Notes under the pieces: generated by a model | The model's input: only the letters and a program-made list of their open reading frames with translations | Told to the model about the DNA's origin: nothing | The model's database searches: none | Program-made: the position numbers and the translations under genes | Assembly (NCBI RefSeq): GCF_006438915.1 | Contig: NZ_RCZE01000001.1 | Span: forward strand, 296,325-360,324 | Source of the DNA: Pseudomonas arsenicoxydans | GTDB taxonomy: Bacteria; Pseudomonadota; Gammaproteobacteria; Pseudomonadales; Pseudomonadaceae | Direction of reading: 5' to 3' | DNA: 64,000 bases | Shown: positions 1 to 9,382 of the stretch, piece by piece | How positions within the stretch are numbered: position 1 is the first letter of the stretch | Layout: each line of letters begins with the position of its first letter

Positions 1-392
1 TTGTTAAACAACAAATCCTCAACCACAGGCTTGCCGGTCTCGTCGTTCATCACTTGCTGAGTTTGCTTCAAAGCTTCCTGACGCAGCTTCTCCTTGGCTT
101 CAACATTGCTCATCGTCTCGGTCGTTTGCTGAGCAAACAACGCCACCAGTTGATTGCGGATCAACGGTTCGTTGGCCTTCACTGCCTTGGTGGCGTCATC
201 ACCGGTCACGCGCAAGGCGATGTCAGCCTTGTAGACCTTGAGCTTCGGCGTACCGTCCAGCCCGTAGTTGCCCACGAACGGCGGGCTCAGGGTGATGTAA
301 TTGACCTTCGGAGCTTCACCTTCTTTGGCTTCTTCGGCCATCGCTGCCACAGGCAGAGACAGGGCCAGCAACAACATGATCCACGCTTTCAC
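1..392 (-). CDS. FliL-like flagellar basal-body-associated protein (3' end cut by window)
   Basis: Partial gene; its C-terminal end lies beyond the left edge. It starts at a GTG (392-390) preceded by a TAAGGAG ribosome site (398-404); no ATG fits as well. The N-terminus MKAWIMLLLALSLPVAAMA is a typical cleaved signal peptide, followed by an acidic linker (EEAKEGEAP) and then a segment (VNYITLSPPFVGNYG, later LKVYKADIALRV) that looks like the FliL domain, with an alternating-charge helix after it. FliL proteins associate with the flagellar stator; this one has a cleavable signal rather than the usual membrane anchor, as in the second FliL-like protein of pseudomonads. It is divergent from the quinone oxidoreductase gene. 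Family assignment is by recognition and moderately sure; a direct flagellar role is inference. Confidence 0.65.
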   Translation of the reverse strand, partial: MKAWIMLLLALSLPVAAMAEEAKEGEAPKVNYITLSPPFVGNYGLDGTPKLKVYKADIALRVTGDDATKAVKANEPLIRNQLVALFAQQTTETMSNVEAKEKLRQEALKQTQQVMNDETGKPVVEDLLFN

Positions 393-542
393 AATTCGCT
401 CCTTATCCGGTTTGCGGCCTAGCATAACGACCCGCCGCTCAAGCACAAGCTTATGGCTGACTATCAGGGTCGGGCATGCTCGTTGACCCATCGACTCACA
501 CACCTACACTTATCGGCCATCACTCCCAAAGGAATAGCCCTG

Positions 543-1520
543 ATGAAAGCCGTGCTGTGCAAAGCCTTCGGCCCTGCCGAATCGCTGGTGCTGGAAGACG
601 TCGCCAGTCCTGTCGCGAAGAAGAACGAAATCCTGCTGGACGTGCACGCCGCCGGGGTGAATTTCCCGGACACGCTGATCATCGAGGGCAAATACCAGTT
701 CAAGCCGCCCTTCCCGTTTTCACCGGGTGGCGAAGCGGCGGGCGTGATCAGCGCGGTGGGCGAAAAGGTCAGCCATCTCAAGGTCGGTGATCGAGTCATG
801 GCCCTGACCGGTTGGGGCAGCTTTGCCGAACAGGTTGCCGTGCCGGGTTACAACGTGCTGCCGATTCCGCCCTCGATGGACTTCAACACCGCCGCCGCGT
901 TCAGCATGACCTACGGCACTTCGATGCATGCCCTCAAGCAACGGGCAAACCTGCAACCGGGCGAAACCCTGCTGGTGCTGGGTGCTTCCGGCGGCGTGGG
1001 CCTGGCGGCCGTGGAAATCGGCAAAGCCATGGGCGCCCGCGTGATCGCCGCCGCCAGCAGCGCTGAAAAACTGGCGGTGGCCAAGGCTGCCGGTGCCGAT
1101 GAGCTGATCAATTACAGCGAAACCAGCCTCAAGGACGAGATCAAACGCCTGACCGACGGCCAGGGCGCCGATGTGATCTACGACCCGGTCGGCGGCGACC
1201 TGTTTGATCAGGCCGTGCGCGCCATCGCCTGGAACGGCCGCCTGCTGGTGGTCGGCTTCGCCAGCGGACGGATTCCGGAATTCCCGGTCAACCTGGCGCT
1301 GCTCAAAGGCGCGGCCGTGGTCGGTGTGTTCTGGGGTTCGTTTGCCCAGCGCCAACCTCAGGACAACGCGGCGAACTTCCAGCAATTGTTTGGCTGGTTT
1401 GCCGAGGGCAAGTTGAAGCCGTTGGTGTCGCAGGTCTATCCGTTGGGCAATGCGGCGCAGGCGATCAATGATCTTGGCCAGCGCAAAGCGGTCGGGAAAG
1501 TGGTGGTTCAGGTTCGCTGA
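543..1520 (+). CDS. NADPH:quinone oxidoreductase (zinc-independent MDR family)
   Basis: 325-residue cytosolic oxidoreductase of the medium-chain dehydrogenase superfamily, quinone reductase/crotonase-like branch. The N-terminal GroES-like domain carries VNFPDTLIIEGKYQ, the catalytic part has GDRVMALTGWGSFAEQ, and the Rossmann fold begins at about residue 140 with LVLGASGGVGLAAVEIG, the AxxGxxG type dinucleotide motif of NADPH-dependent members. No zinc-binding Cys/His cluster is seen. Members reduce quinones or enoyl groups with NADPH; the substrate here is unknown. The reading frame is open 90 bases further upstream, but the ATG at 543 follows an AAAGGAA ribosome site and matches the family's normal start (MKAVLCKAFG). 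A strong hairpin terminator follows directly. Confidence 0.88.
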   Translation: MKAVLCKAFGPAESLVLEDVASPVAKKNEILLDVHAAGVNFPDTLIIEGKYQFKPPFPFSPGGEAAGVISAVGEKVSHLKVGDRVMALTGWGSFAEQVAVPGYNVLPIPPSMDFNTAAAFSMTYGTSMHALKQRANLQPGETLLVLGASGGVGLAAVEIGKAMGARVIAAASSAEKLAVAKAAGADELINYSETSLKDEIKRLTDGQGADVIYDPVGGDLFDQAVRAIAWNGRLLVVGFASGRIPEFPVNLALLKGAAVVGVFWGSFAQRQPQDNAANFQQLFGWFAEGKLKPLVSQVYPLGNAAQAINDLGQRKAVGKVVVQVR

Positions 1521-1526
1521 GCCCGC

Positions 1527-1558
1527 AAATGCGGTCTGGATTGTCCAGACCGCATTTT
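1527..1558 (+). terminator. Bidirectional intrinsic terminator
   Basis: A perfect 14-bp stem (AAATGCGGTCTGGA at 1527-1540 paired with 1544-1557) with a 3-base loop and flanking A and T runs. It lies between the stop of the quinone oxidoreductase gene (+) and the stop of the TonB-like gene (-), and should serve both. Confidence 0.9.
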
Positions 1559-1570
1559 TATTGGCCGCGA

Positions 1571-2185
1571 CTAAAACAACTTCCGAACATCCTCCGGCAG
1601 CAGACTCACGTACCTGCGCACCGGACTCGCCCGGCACTCCCTGACGATTCTCGGCACCCGCTTGTTCAGTGTGGCAATCAACGCCAGACGCTGCTCATTC
1701 TCCAATTGCGTCGTGTTAAACACGTTCGACAGATAAGCCCGGGTGTGATCAAACACCGCTGCGTCGACCCACGCGTACTCCGGAAAATCGCCCAGCATTT
1801 CGTTGAAGTCACGGCATCTCAGCTGTTTTAGCCATTGATTGGCGTGGATGGGTTCGTCGAGATCCAGCCTGAAAACCATTGGGGCCGTCACTTGCTGCTC
1901 GGAGGGCTTCCCGCCCTCGACCGTCCACGGTTTGAAGCGCCACTGCGCGACGGCCTTGCGGCTCGCTTCGGCCAGATCAGGATGGTCGCTCTGCAAGATG
2001 CTGAGTTTATTGACCGAGCCATCGGCATATACCGTGAACCTGACCCGGACTTCCCCCGTAATGCCTTTCCTGAAAAGCTCCCGGGGATAAATCGGCTTGG
2101 GGATACTTTCGGGAATCAGCAGCACCCCCCCCGCCCATACGCCCACAGTCGCAAACAACAAAAGCACCCACACCAGCCACCGCAT
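1571..2185 (-). CDS. TonB C-terminal domain protein (energy transducer-like)
   Basis: 204 residues. The ATG at 2185 is preceded by GGGGAAGGGAT; the frame stays open further upstream but without a ribosome site. One N-terminal hydrophobic segment (MRWLVWVLLLFATVGVWAGG) anchors or exports the protein. Residues of about 25-115 match a TonB C-terminal domain: PKPIYPRELFRKGITGEV, then VRFTVYADGSVNKLSIL, then AVAQWRFKPWT, the usual order. The Pro-rich spacer of genuine TonB is missing and there is no exbB/exbD nearby, so it is an orphan. The C-terminal ~80 residues, which include a cysteine pair (C and C in the LRCRDFNE and VRECRASP segments), match nothing I recognise. It may act in envelope protein contacts rather than siderophore uptake. 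Confidence 0.75.
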   Translation of the reverse strand: MRWLVWVLLLFATVGVWAGGVLLIPESIPKPIYPRELFRKGITGEVRVRFTVYADGSVNKLSILQSDHPDLAEASRKAVAQWRFKPWTVEGGKPSEQQVTAPMVFRLDLDEPIHANQWLKQLRCRDFNEMLGDFPEYAWVDAAVFDHTRAYLSNVFNTTQLENEQRLALIATLNKRVPRIVRECRASPVRRYVSLLPEDVRKLF

Positions 2186-2512
2186 ATCCCTTCCCCTCGC
2201 CACTGAAATGCCAGACCTGGCACTCCGCACAAAGGTTAGGGCTCTGCCCCCCAAAACAGAACGCCGCGACGTCCCATTCCAACGCAGGACATTTCCCAAA
2301 GCCTCGTCCTACCTTGGACTGAAATGCGTCGTTAAGGCCTGGGAGAGACGTTTCCCACACCGTCCTTCACTTATACCTGTGCGACATGTTCATAAAGGAA
2401 CACTCGATTGCCCATATTTCCGCTGTTTTGCTAATGCGAACCGGTGCTATTTTCGGTAACGAAACTGTAACATTCGCATCCGCAGTCAAAACAAGAAATC
2501 TGGAGCTCTTGA

Positions 2513-3862
2513 ATGTTTGCTTTCTTTCGCCCTGCCGCACATCAGGCTCCCTTGCCTGACGAACAAATTGACGACACGTACAAACGCCTACGCTGGCAGA
2601 TCTTCGCCGGTATTTTCATTGGCTATGCGGGTTACTACCTGCTGCGTAAGAACTTCACGCTCGCGTTCCCGGATCTGATTGCCCAAGGCTACACAAAGGG
2701 TCAGCTGGGTGTGGCGATGTCGGCGATTGCCATTGCCTATGGCCTGTCCAAGTTTCTGATGGGTATCGTGTCCGACCGCTCCAACCCGCGTTACTTCCTG
2801 CCCTTTGGCCTGGTGGTCTCCGCCGGGGTCATGTTCGTGTTCGGTTTCGCACCTTGGGCAACGTCCAGCGTGACCATGATGTTCATCCTGTTGTTCATCA
2901 ACGGTTGGGCACAAGGCATGGGCTGGCCGCCAAGTGGCCGGACCATGGTGCACTGGTGGTCGCAGAAAGAACGCGGTCAGGTGGTGTCGGTGTGGAACAC
3001 CGCGCATAACGTGGGCGGCGGTTTGATCGGCCCGTTGGCGATTCTCGGCATGGGCTGGTTCAACGACTGGCACAGCAAGTTCTATGTACCGGCCGCCGTG
3101 GCGCTGCTGGTCGCCGTGTTTGCCTTCATTGTGATGCGCGATACACCGCAATCGACCGGCCTGCCGCCGATTGAGAAGTACAAAAATGATTACCCGGACG
3201 GCTACGACGCCAGCCACGAAGAAGAATTCAGCGCCAAGGACATCTTCGTCAAATACGTGCTACGCAACAAAATGCTCTGGTTCATCGCCCTGGCCAACGT
3301 CTTCGTCTACCTGCTGCGCTACGGCATCCTCGATTGGGCACCGACCTACCTCAAAGAGGTCAAGCACTTCGATTTCGACAAGACCTCGTGGGCGTACTTC
3401 CTGTACGAGTGGGCCGGTATTCCGGGCACGCTGCTGTGCGGATGGATGTCGGACAAGATCTTCCGAGGCAACCGTGGCCTGACCGGCATGGTGTTCATGG
3501 CGTTGGTGACCGTGGCGACGATCGTGTACTGGCTGAACCCGCCGGGCAACCCGATGATCGACATGATCTCGCTGTTCGCCATTGGCTTCCTGATCTACGG
3601 CCCGGTGATGCTGGTGGGTTTGCAGGCGCTGGAGCTGGTGCCGAAAAAAGCCGCCGGGACTGCCGCGGGCTTTACCGGTCTGTTCGGTTATCTGGGTGGC
3701 TCAGTCGCGGCCAGTGCCCTGATGGGTTACACGGTGGACTATTTTGGCTGGGATGGCGGTTTCATTCTGCTGGTTGTTGCCTGCCTGCTAGCGATGGCGT
3801 TCCTGGCGCCCACGCTGGGCCACAAGAACGTCGCCAGTCAGACCCGCGAAGCGATCGCCTGA
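2513..3862 (+). CDS. glpT: Glycerol-3-phosphate transporter GlpT
   Basis: 449-residue MFS antiporter of the organophosphate:phosphate family, exchanging external glycerol-3-phosphate for internal phosphate; length is close to E. coli GlpT (452). About 12 hydrophobic segments are present. The two substrate-binding arginines known in GlpT are found in the right context: YYLLRKNF (N-half) and [16 protein letters not shown] (C-half), and the conserved histidine is in [10 protein letters not shown]. The ATG at 2513 is preceded by GGAG nine bases upstream. Its last 25 bases overlap the 3' end of the convergent cyclotransferase gene. GlpT is also the usual entry route for fosfomycin. The 213-base upstream region has no further gene. 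Confidence 0.95.
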   Translation: MFAFFRPAAHQAPLPDEQIDDTYKRLRWQIFAGIFIGYAGYYLLRKNFTLAFPDLIAQGYTKGQLGVAMSAIAIAYGLSKFLMGIVSDRSNPRYFLPFGLVVSAGVMFVFGFAPWATSSVTMMFILLFINGWAQGMGWPPSGRTMVHWWSQKERGQVVSVWNTAHNVGGGLIGPLAILGMGWFNDWHSKFYVPAAVALLVAVFAFIVMRDTPQSTGLPPIEKYKNDYPDGYDASHEEEFSAKDIFVKYVLRNKMLWFIALANVFVYLLRYGILDWAPTYLKEVKHFDFDKTSWAYFLYEWAGIPGTLLCGWMSDKIFRGNRGLTGMVFMALVTVATIVYWLNPPGNPMIDMISLFAIGFLIYGPVMLVGLQALELVPKKAAGTAAGFTGLFGYLGGSVAASALMGYTVDYFGWDGGFILLVVACLLAMAFLAPTLGHKNVASQTREAIA

Positions 3863-4506
3863 TCGGATGTTGATTTGCAGCGCTTGAGCCGCGCCTCCAG
3901 ATTCCGGTCTGGCATGGCGTGGCTACGCAGGGCGTGGGCGGTCTGCTCGACATAATCGCGAGTGGTGCCGTAGCGCCCGCAAGCGTTTTCAAACACCTGG
4001 CTCAGCACATGATCCGGCAGGTTGCCGGCATAGCTGGGCAGGTGTCGCTCCAAAACAAATCCCAATGCCTGAACCTGACTTCCGTCTTCAAGACGGCAGT
4101 TGAGCCAGTGCGGGCGATAGGACGGAAATGGCATCTCGCGCTGCCAGAGTGCGTAAAGCGAGGCTTCAAGTTGTTCTTCGGGCAAGCGATAAGCGAAGCC
4201 GCTGCAGGAACCGCCGCGATCCAGACCAAACACCAGACCAGGCACTTCGGGTGTGCCGCGATGTTCGTGGGACCACAGGTATAAACCGCGATGGTAACCA
4301 TGCACCCGGCCGCGTACGCGTTCCACCGCCGCGCATTCAGGGCGCCAGATCAACGAGCCGTAAGCGAACAGCCAGACAGGACCGCCCTTGTGGCGCGCCA
4401 TGGTCGACTGCATCGAGCTGAGCAATTGCTCGTGCGTCAGCTGCGGCCCCAGATCGAGTCGCGGAGGGTAAGCCAGATTCAAAAATGCAGATTCAATGGC
4501 GCTCAT
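3838..4506 (-). CDS. ChaC-type gamma-glutamylcyclotransferase
   Basis: 222-residue cytosolic enzyme. The diagnostic GGCT-fold signature [13 protein letters not shown] is at about residues 44-56 (the P-loop-like YGSL that holds the gamma-glutamyl group), followed by [30 protein letters not shown], typical of the ChaC branch, and [10 protein letters not shown]. ChaC enzymes release 5-oxoproline and Cys-Gly from glutathione. The catalytic glutamate should be in the segment GLVFGLD...[13 protein letters not shown]; the exact residue cannot be fixed by eye. Start ATG at 4506. It overlaps the 3' end of glpT by 25 bases on the other strand. Confidence 0.88.
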   Translation of the reverse strand: MSAIESAFLNLAYPPRLDLGPQLTHEQLLSSMQSTMARHKGGPVWLFAYGSLIWRPECAAVERVRGRVHGYHRGLYLWSHEHRGTPEVPGLVFGLDRGGSCSGFAYRLPEEQLEASLYALWQREMPFPSYRPHWLNCRLEDGSQVQALGFVLERHLPSYAGNLPDHVLSQVFENACGRYGTTRDYVEQTAHALRSHAMPDRNLEARLKRCKSTSDQAIASRV

Positions 4507-4727
4507 GGCGAATAGCGTTCAGCTCCCCGCGGGTAATGACTTACTTAATAGAACGCACCGCTGTAACAATAAGGCACATAAGTTTTAAGACAAATTAAGT
4601 GCCACGGCACAGTTCTTAATGTATTGCCTTAACAAGATATAACCTACCGGCACTTATATAATTTTATAAATACCGATCGGCTATATGGGGAGTTATATCA
4701 ATTGAAATCGCGGATCAAGATCGAGGC
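4507..4727 (-). other. AT-rich intergenic block
   Basis: 221 bases upstream of the cyclotransferase gene and downstream of the flavin reductase gene, both on the minus strand. The centre (about 4560-4700) is strikingly AT-rich against the GC-rich chromosome, with runs such as TATATAATTTTATAAATA. It holds a small perfect inverted repeat GTGCC-AC-GGCAC at 4599-4610. No gene is seen. It probably contains the cyclotransferase promoter, and its composition would suit binding by an MvaT-type silencer; both are inference. Confidence 0.5.
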
Positions 4728-5696
4728 TCAAGAGCGCGGCGCATACGCAAACACATCCGCGCGCATTTGATGAGCATCCATCCCGGCGTTCACCAACGCA
4801 TCCAATGTGCCGTAGACCATGGCCGGTGAGCCGCTGGCGTAGACATGCAAGGCTTTCAGATCAGGGAAATCCTCGCACACCGCCTCGTGCAGCATCCCGC
4901 AGCGCCCTTGCCAACCGCACTGATCACTGACGATCCTGTGCAGGAACAGATTGGGCAGCTTCAGCCACTCATCCCAATGCTCGATCTGGTAAAAATCTTC
5001 AGGACGACGCACGCCCCAGTACAGGTGCACCGGATGCTTGAAGCCCGTGGCGCGGCAATGCTCGATCAGGCTGTGGATCTGGCCCATGCCTGTACCGGCG
5101 GCAATCAGCACCAATGGGCCGTCCGGCAATTCCGCCAGATGCGTATCGCCGAATGGCAGCTCAACCCGCACCATCCGATTGCGTTGCAGCTGATCGATCA
5201 GGCTCAGCGCACTGCTTTCGCGCGCCAATACATGAATTTCCAGATCGCGCCCGCCATGGGGAGCCGACGCAAGGGAAAACGCGGATTTTTCGCCATTCTC
5301 ACGTTCGATCATCAAGTACTGACCCGCGTGGTAACGCGGTGGCTTGCCGGCCGGCGCGCGCAGACGCACGCGCCAGGTATCGCCGCCGACGTCCCTGCAT
5401 TCAATGACCTGACACGACACGCTGCGCACCGGCAGTTCTCCCAGCGCGAGCACGCCATCCCACAGCAAAATGCAGTCTTCCAGCGGCTCCGCTATGCAAG
5501 TGTAGAACTCGCCATGGTCGTGCACATGGCCGGCTTGTTCAACCCGTCCTTCCACCAGCAACGCCGCGCACACGTGGCAATTGCCGTTGCGGCAGCTTTG
5601 CGGGCATTCATAGCCCAGGCGCCGCGCACCGTCGAGAATCCGCTCGCCGGGCAGAATCTCTAGCACTGCTCCGGAGGGCTGCAAGGTTACACGCAT
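4728..5696 (-). CDS. 2Fe-2S/FAD/NAD(P)H reductase (CDP-6-deoxy-delta-3,4-glucoseen reductase-like)
   Basis: 322-residue reductase with three domains in order. Residues 1-90 are a plant-type ferredoxin with the cluster ligands C-x4-C-x2-C (ECPQSCRNGNCHVC) and a fourth cysteine in FYTCIAEP. Residues about 100-200 are the FAD-binding barrel with AGQYLMIE and SAFSLASAP, a shifted RxYS-type motif. Residues about 205-322 are the NAD(P)H domain with LIAAGTGMGQIHSLIE and a terminal DVFAY. Related proteins are annotated as CDP-6-deoxyglucoseen reductase in pseudomonads, but no deoxysugar genes are near. The ATG overlaps the ubiD stop (TGATG), so it is translated with ubiD and may feed electrons to a flavin process. 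Confidence 0.82.
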   Translation of the reverse strand: MRVTLQPSGAVLEILPGERILDGARRLGYECPQSCRNGNCHVCAALLVEGRVEQAGHVHDHGEFYTCIAEPLEDCILLWDGVLALGELPVRSVSCQVIECRDVGGDTWRVRLRAPAGKPPRYHAGQYLMIERENGEKSAFSLASAPHGGRDLEIHVLARESSALSLIDQLQRNRMVRVELPFGDTHLAELPDGPLVLIAAGTGMGQIHSLIEHCRATGFKHPVHLYWGVRRPEDFYQIEHWDEWLKLPNLFLHRIVSDQCGWQGRCGMLHEAVCEDFPDLKALHVYASGSPAMVYGTLDALVNAGMDAHQMRADVFAYAPRS

Positions 5697-7162
5697 CAAT
5701 CTATTCCTAACTGATTCCAGATGGCATCGATCCGTTGAGTCACGGCGTCGTCCTTGACGATCACCCGGCCCCACTCGCGAGTGGTTTCGCCCGGCCATTT
5801 ATGCGTGGCATCCAGGCCCATTTTCGAGCCCAGGCCCGAGACCGGCGAGGCAAAGTCGAGGTAGTCGATCGGCGTGTTGTCGATCATCACCGTGTCGCGC
5901 TTGGGGTCCATGCGCGTGGTGATGGCCCAGATCACGTCGTTCCAGTCCCGCGCGTTGATGTCGTCATCGGTGACGATAACGAACTTGGTGTACATGAACT
6001 GTCGCAAAAACGACCAGACACCGAGCATTACCCGCTTGGCGTGCCCCGGGTACGACTTCTTCATGGTCACGATGGCCATGCGGTACGAGCAGCCTTCGGG
6101 CGGCAGGTAGAAATCGGTGATTTCCGGGAACTGCTTTTGCAGGATCGGCACGAACACTTCGTTCAGCGCCACGCCGAGAATCGCCGGCTCATCCGGCGGA
6201 CGGCCGGTGTAGGTGCTGTGGTAGATCGGCTTGATCCGGTGGGTGATGCGCTCGACGGTGAACACCGGGAAGCTGTCGACTTCGTTGTAATAACCGGTGT
6301 GGTCGCCGTACGGGCCTTCATCAGCCATTTCACCCGGATGAATCACGCCTTCAAGGATGATCTCGGCGGTGGCCGGCACTTGCAGGTCGTTGCCGCGGCA
6401 CTTCACCAGCTCGGTGCGGTTGCCGCGTAGCAGACCGGCGAACGCGTATTCGGAGAGGCTGTCCGGCACCGGCGTCACAGCACCGAGGATGGTCGCCGGG
6501 TCGGCGCCCAACGCCACGGAGACCGGGAACGGCTGGCCGGGATGCTTTTCGCACCACTCGCGATAATCCAGCGCGCCACCACGGTGGCTCAACCAGCGCA
6601 TGATCACCTTGTTGCGGCCAATCACTTGCTGACGATAGATACCGAGGTTCTGGCGGTCCTTGTTCGGACCTTTGGTGACGGTCAGGCCCCAGGTGATCAG
6701 CGGGCCGACGTCGCCGGGCCAGCAGGTTTGCACGGGGAGCATCGCCAGATCGACGTCGTCGCCTTCGATGACCACTTCCTGGCACACCGCGTCTTTGACG
6801 ACTTTCGGTGCCATGGCGATGATCTTGCGGAAGATCGGCAACTTCGACCAAGCGTCTTTCAGGCCCTTCGGTGGCTCGGGTTCCTTGAGGAAGGCCAGCA
6901 GCTTGCCGATCTCGCGCAGCTCGCTGACCGCCTCGGCGCCCATGCCCATGGCGACCCGCTCGGGGGTGCCGAACAGGTTGCCGAGCACCGGAATGTCGTA
7001 GCCGGTCGGGTTCTCGAACAGCAGCGCCGGGCCTTTGGCCCGCAGTGTGCGATCACAGACTTCGGTCATCTCCAGCACTGGAGAGACGGGGATCTGGATG
7101 CGTTTCAACTCTCCGCGCTGCTCAAGCTGCTGCACGAAATCCCGAAGGTCCTTGAATTTCAT
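5696..7162 (-). CDS. ubiD: 4-hydroxy-3-polyprenylbenzoate decarboxylase UbiD
   Basis: 488 residues, close to the family norm. UbiD uses prenylated FMN (made by UbiX) to decarboxylate 4-hydroxy-3-octaprenylbenzoate in ubiquinone synthesis. Visible family blocks are [23 protein letters not shown] near the N-terminus, the [22 protein letters not shown] prFMN-binding stretch near residue 195-215, and the catalytic E-x-R-E type region around [11 protein letters not shown]. The ORF extends to a GTG at 7174 in frame, but the ATG at 7162 (MKFKDLRDF) has a better placed AGGGG ribosome site and matches homologues. The downstream reductase start overlaps its stop codon. Confidence 0.95.
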   Translation of the reverse strand: MKFKDLRDFVQQLEQRGELKRIQIPVSPVLEMTEVCDRTLRAKGPALLFENPTGYDIPVLGNLFGTPERVAMGMGAEAVSELREIGKLLAFLKEPEPPKGLKDAWSKLPIFRKIIAMAPKVVKDAVCQEVVIEGDDVDLAMLPVQTCWPGDVGPLITWGLTVTKGPNKDRQNLGIYRQQVIGRNKVIMRWLSHRGGALDYREWCEKHPGQPFPVSVALGADPATILGAVTPVPDSLSEYAFAGLLRGNRTELVKCRGNDLQVPATAEIILEGVIHPGEMADEGPYGDHTGYYNEVDSFPVFTVERITHRIKPIYHSTYTGRPPDEPAILGVALNEVFVPILQKQFPEITDFYLPPEGCSYRMAIVTMKKSYPGHAKRVMLGVWSFLRQFMYTKFVIVTDDDINARDWNDVIWAITTRMDPKRDTVMIDNTPIDYLDFASPVSGLGSKMGLDATHKWPGETTREWGRVIVKDDAVTQRIDAIWNQLGID

Positions 7163-7231
7163 TGACGATGGCACCCCTAAAATAGGCGTACATCCTACCT
7201 GCTCTGCCGTCCGCTGGCAGCTTATCGCTGA

Positions 7232-9235
7232 TTACCTGGCCGCATTTGGGTTGCCATTGCCCAGTGTTGCCCGGGCTTGCAGGTGCCTGAACAACGGCTC
7301 AAGTGCCGGCGCGACGAACCGTGCCCCGACCTCGGACAGGTGATTGTCGTCGGTGTACAGCGAATGACCGTCGAGTTCGGCGCGGCAAAGACCTTCGTCA
7401 TCGCACAGCAGCGGCGCGGGGTCGACCACGGTTACGCCGGGATTGCTTGCGGCTATTTGCGCAAACAACTGGCTGATGAAGGCCTGACGCTTGAAGTGCT
7501 CGGTCACCGGCAACCCAACGTCATCGGTTGGACGATGCAACATGGCCAAGCGGGTAAGGCGGTAAGGTGGACTGAACTGTTGCAGCGGCGCTTCCTTGAC
7601 CAGCCAGACGCGATGCCCGTCATTGCGCAGCTGCCGGACGGTTGCCTGTAACCCTTCGGCGAGGCGCTGCTCGGCGATCGCCCGGTCGTAACGGCCACGG
7701 GAATCGCGCAGCACATGCCCAAGATCACCTTTCACATCGCCATACAGATACAGGCTCCAGCGCGCGACCAGCACCACATCGCCCACCGATTTCGGCTTCA
7801 ATGCCTGTTCAACCCGGCGGTTGAACCGGGCACATGGCGCATCGTGCTCAAGCCCTTCAACCGGAATGCAGCCCGGGGAACTGGCGAGTATTACGTTGAT
7901 GCCGTGTTTTTGCGCGCCGTCGTCGAATACCGGAATCAACGCCGTGGCATGACTGTCGCCCCATACCAGCGCCTTTGTAACGGTCGATATTGCTGTCCCG
8001 TAATGGCAAAAGAGCTTGTCGTCAGGAGTTTTGTCGTTGGCCAGGCAGCGCATCAGTTCCGGGCGCCACTCTTTCGCTTTGGCGAACTGCAAGGCCTGGT
8101 CAGGCAGGCGCGCAGGCAAACCATCGGTCCAGCGCAACGTTTGCCCGGCCAGCCCCAGCACCAGCACACCACACGCCGCCGCGAGCAGAATCTGCCGAGG
8201 TCCCGCCAACAATCGCCGCTCGCGGAACGGCGTCTCGACGAATCGCCACGACAGGTAACCCAGCACCAGGCTGAGCAGAATCAATCCAGCGGTATCAATC
8301 GGGCCTGGCTCATCGACGCTGGCGTAGCTGGCAAAGACAAACACCGGCCAGTGCCATAGATACCAGGAATAGGAAATCAGCCCGAGCCCGACCAGCACAC
8401 GGCTGGCGAGCAATCCACCGACCAGGGTTTGCCGATGGCCGTTCGCCCAGATCAGCGCCACCACGCCCAGCGTCGGTAGCAATGCGGCTGCACCGGGAAA
8501 TGGCGTGCTTTTGTCATAGCAGAACACAGCCAGCAGAATCAGAGCGAAGCCGGCCAGGCTCACCACTTGCGCGCCCGTAGAGGTCAAACGCCAACCGGTT
8601 CTTGGCGCAACCGCCAGCATGGCGCCGGCCAACAACTCCCAGGCGCGCATCGGTAACAGGAAAAAGGCTTTCTCGGGATGATGCGCCACGGCCCAGACGC
8701 TGAGCCCGAACGACACCAGCAACACACCGAACAACGCCAGTCGCCAATGTTTGAGGCGACTCGACAGCACTGTCAGCAACAGCGGAAAGACAATATAGAA
8801 CTGCTCTTCAACCGCCAGCGACCACGTGTGCAGCAACGGTTTAAGGTCGGAAGCGACATCAAAATAGCCGTCCTGACGCATAAACAGGAGGTTGGAAACG
8901 AACATCACCTGGTAGCGCACCGAGCGGCCCAGCTCTTCGTAATCCTTGGGCGCCATCAGAAACCAGCCCACCGCCAGCACCGCAAGAATCATCACGAACA
9001 GCGCCGGCAGGATCCGCCGCGCACGACGCGCCCAGAAATCCACAAAGCTGAAACGCCCAGCCCGGCGCTGGTTCCAGATGATCGAGGTGATCAGGTAGCC
9101 GGAAATCACAAAAAAGATGTCTACGCCGACGAAGCCGCCGGTGAAGCCGGGAACACCAAAATGGAACAGCACCACCGCAATCACCGCGATAGCGCGTAAG
9201 CCGTCGATGTCCCTTCGATAAGCAAGCGTGCTCAT
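7232..9235 (-). CDS. Acyltransferase-3/SGNH membrane O-acetyltransferase (OafA family)
   Basis: 667-residue inner-membrane protein. The N-terminal ~380 residues form an acyltransferase-3 domain with about ten membrane segments, opening with YRRDIDGLRAIAVIAVVLFHFG (the R-x10-H catalytic signature) and FFVISGYLIT. The C-terminal ~270 residues are a periplasmic SGNH hydrolase-like domain with the GDSH block (VWGDSHATALIP) and the DxxH block (DDNHLSEVG) that supply the catalytic Ser, Asp and His. Such proteins transfer acetyl groups to O-antigen or other surface polysaccharides; the actual acceptor cannot be told. It follows the rho terminator and is likely transcribed on its own. Confidence 0.9.
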   Translation of the reverse strand: MSTLAYRRDIDGLRAIAVIAVVLFHFGVPGFTGGFVGVDIFFVISGYLITSIIWNQRRAGRFSFVDFWARRARRILPALFVMILAVLAVGWFLMAPKDYEELGRSVRYQVMFVSNLLFMRQDGYFDVASDLKPLLHTWSLAVEEQFYIVFPLLLTVLSSRLKHWRLALFGVLLVSFGLSVWAVAHHPEKAFFLLPMRAWELLAGAMLAVAPRTGWRLTSTGAQVVSLAGFALILLAVFCYDKSTPFPGAAALLPTLGVVALIWANGHRQTLVGGLLASRVLVGLGLISYSWYLWHWPVFVFASYASVDEPGPIDTAGLILLSLVLGYLSWRFVETPFRERRLLAGPRQILLAAACGVLVLGLAGQTLRWTDGLPARLPDQALQFAKAKEWRPELMRCLANDKTPDDKLFCHYGTAISTVTKALVWGDSHATALIPVFDDGAQKHGINVILASSPGCIPVEGLEHDAPCARFNRRVEQALKPKSVGDVVLVARWSLYLYGDVKGDLGHVLRDSRGRYDRAIAEQRLAEGLQATVRQLRNDGHRVWLVKEAPLQQFSPPYRLTRLAMLHRPTDDVGLPVTEHFKRQAFISQLFAQIAASNPGVTVVDPAPLLCDDEGLCRAELDGHSLYTDDNHLSEVGARFVAPALEPLFRHLQARATLGNGNPNAAR

Positions 9236-9332
9236 AAACAGAAATGCCAGTCAGTTGAAGTTGTTTGGGTCGCAGGCCCAATTCGCTTCTGTACTGACAA
9301 ACCGCTGTCGCAAACCTTCCTTTTTTTTGCAA

Positions 9333-9381
9333 AAAAAATGGCGCCCCGAAGGACGCCATTTTTAGCGGTTTAAAAAACCGT
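9333..9381 (-). terminator. Intrinsic terminator(s) of rho
   Basis: An A/T-flanked hairpin (AAAAATGGCG/CGCCATTTTT, about 9334-9363) lies just past the rho stop, with a second small hairpin (CGGTTT-AAA-AAACCG, about 9366-9380) between it and the stop codon. On the minus strand the first stem runs into a long T tract (9331-9338). Confidence 0.85.
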
Positions 9382-9382
9382 C

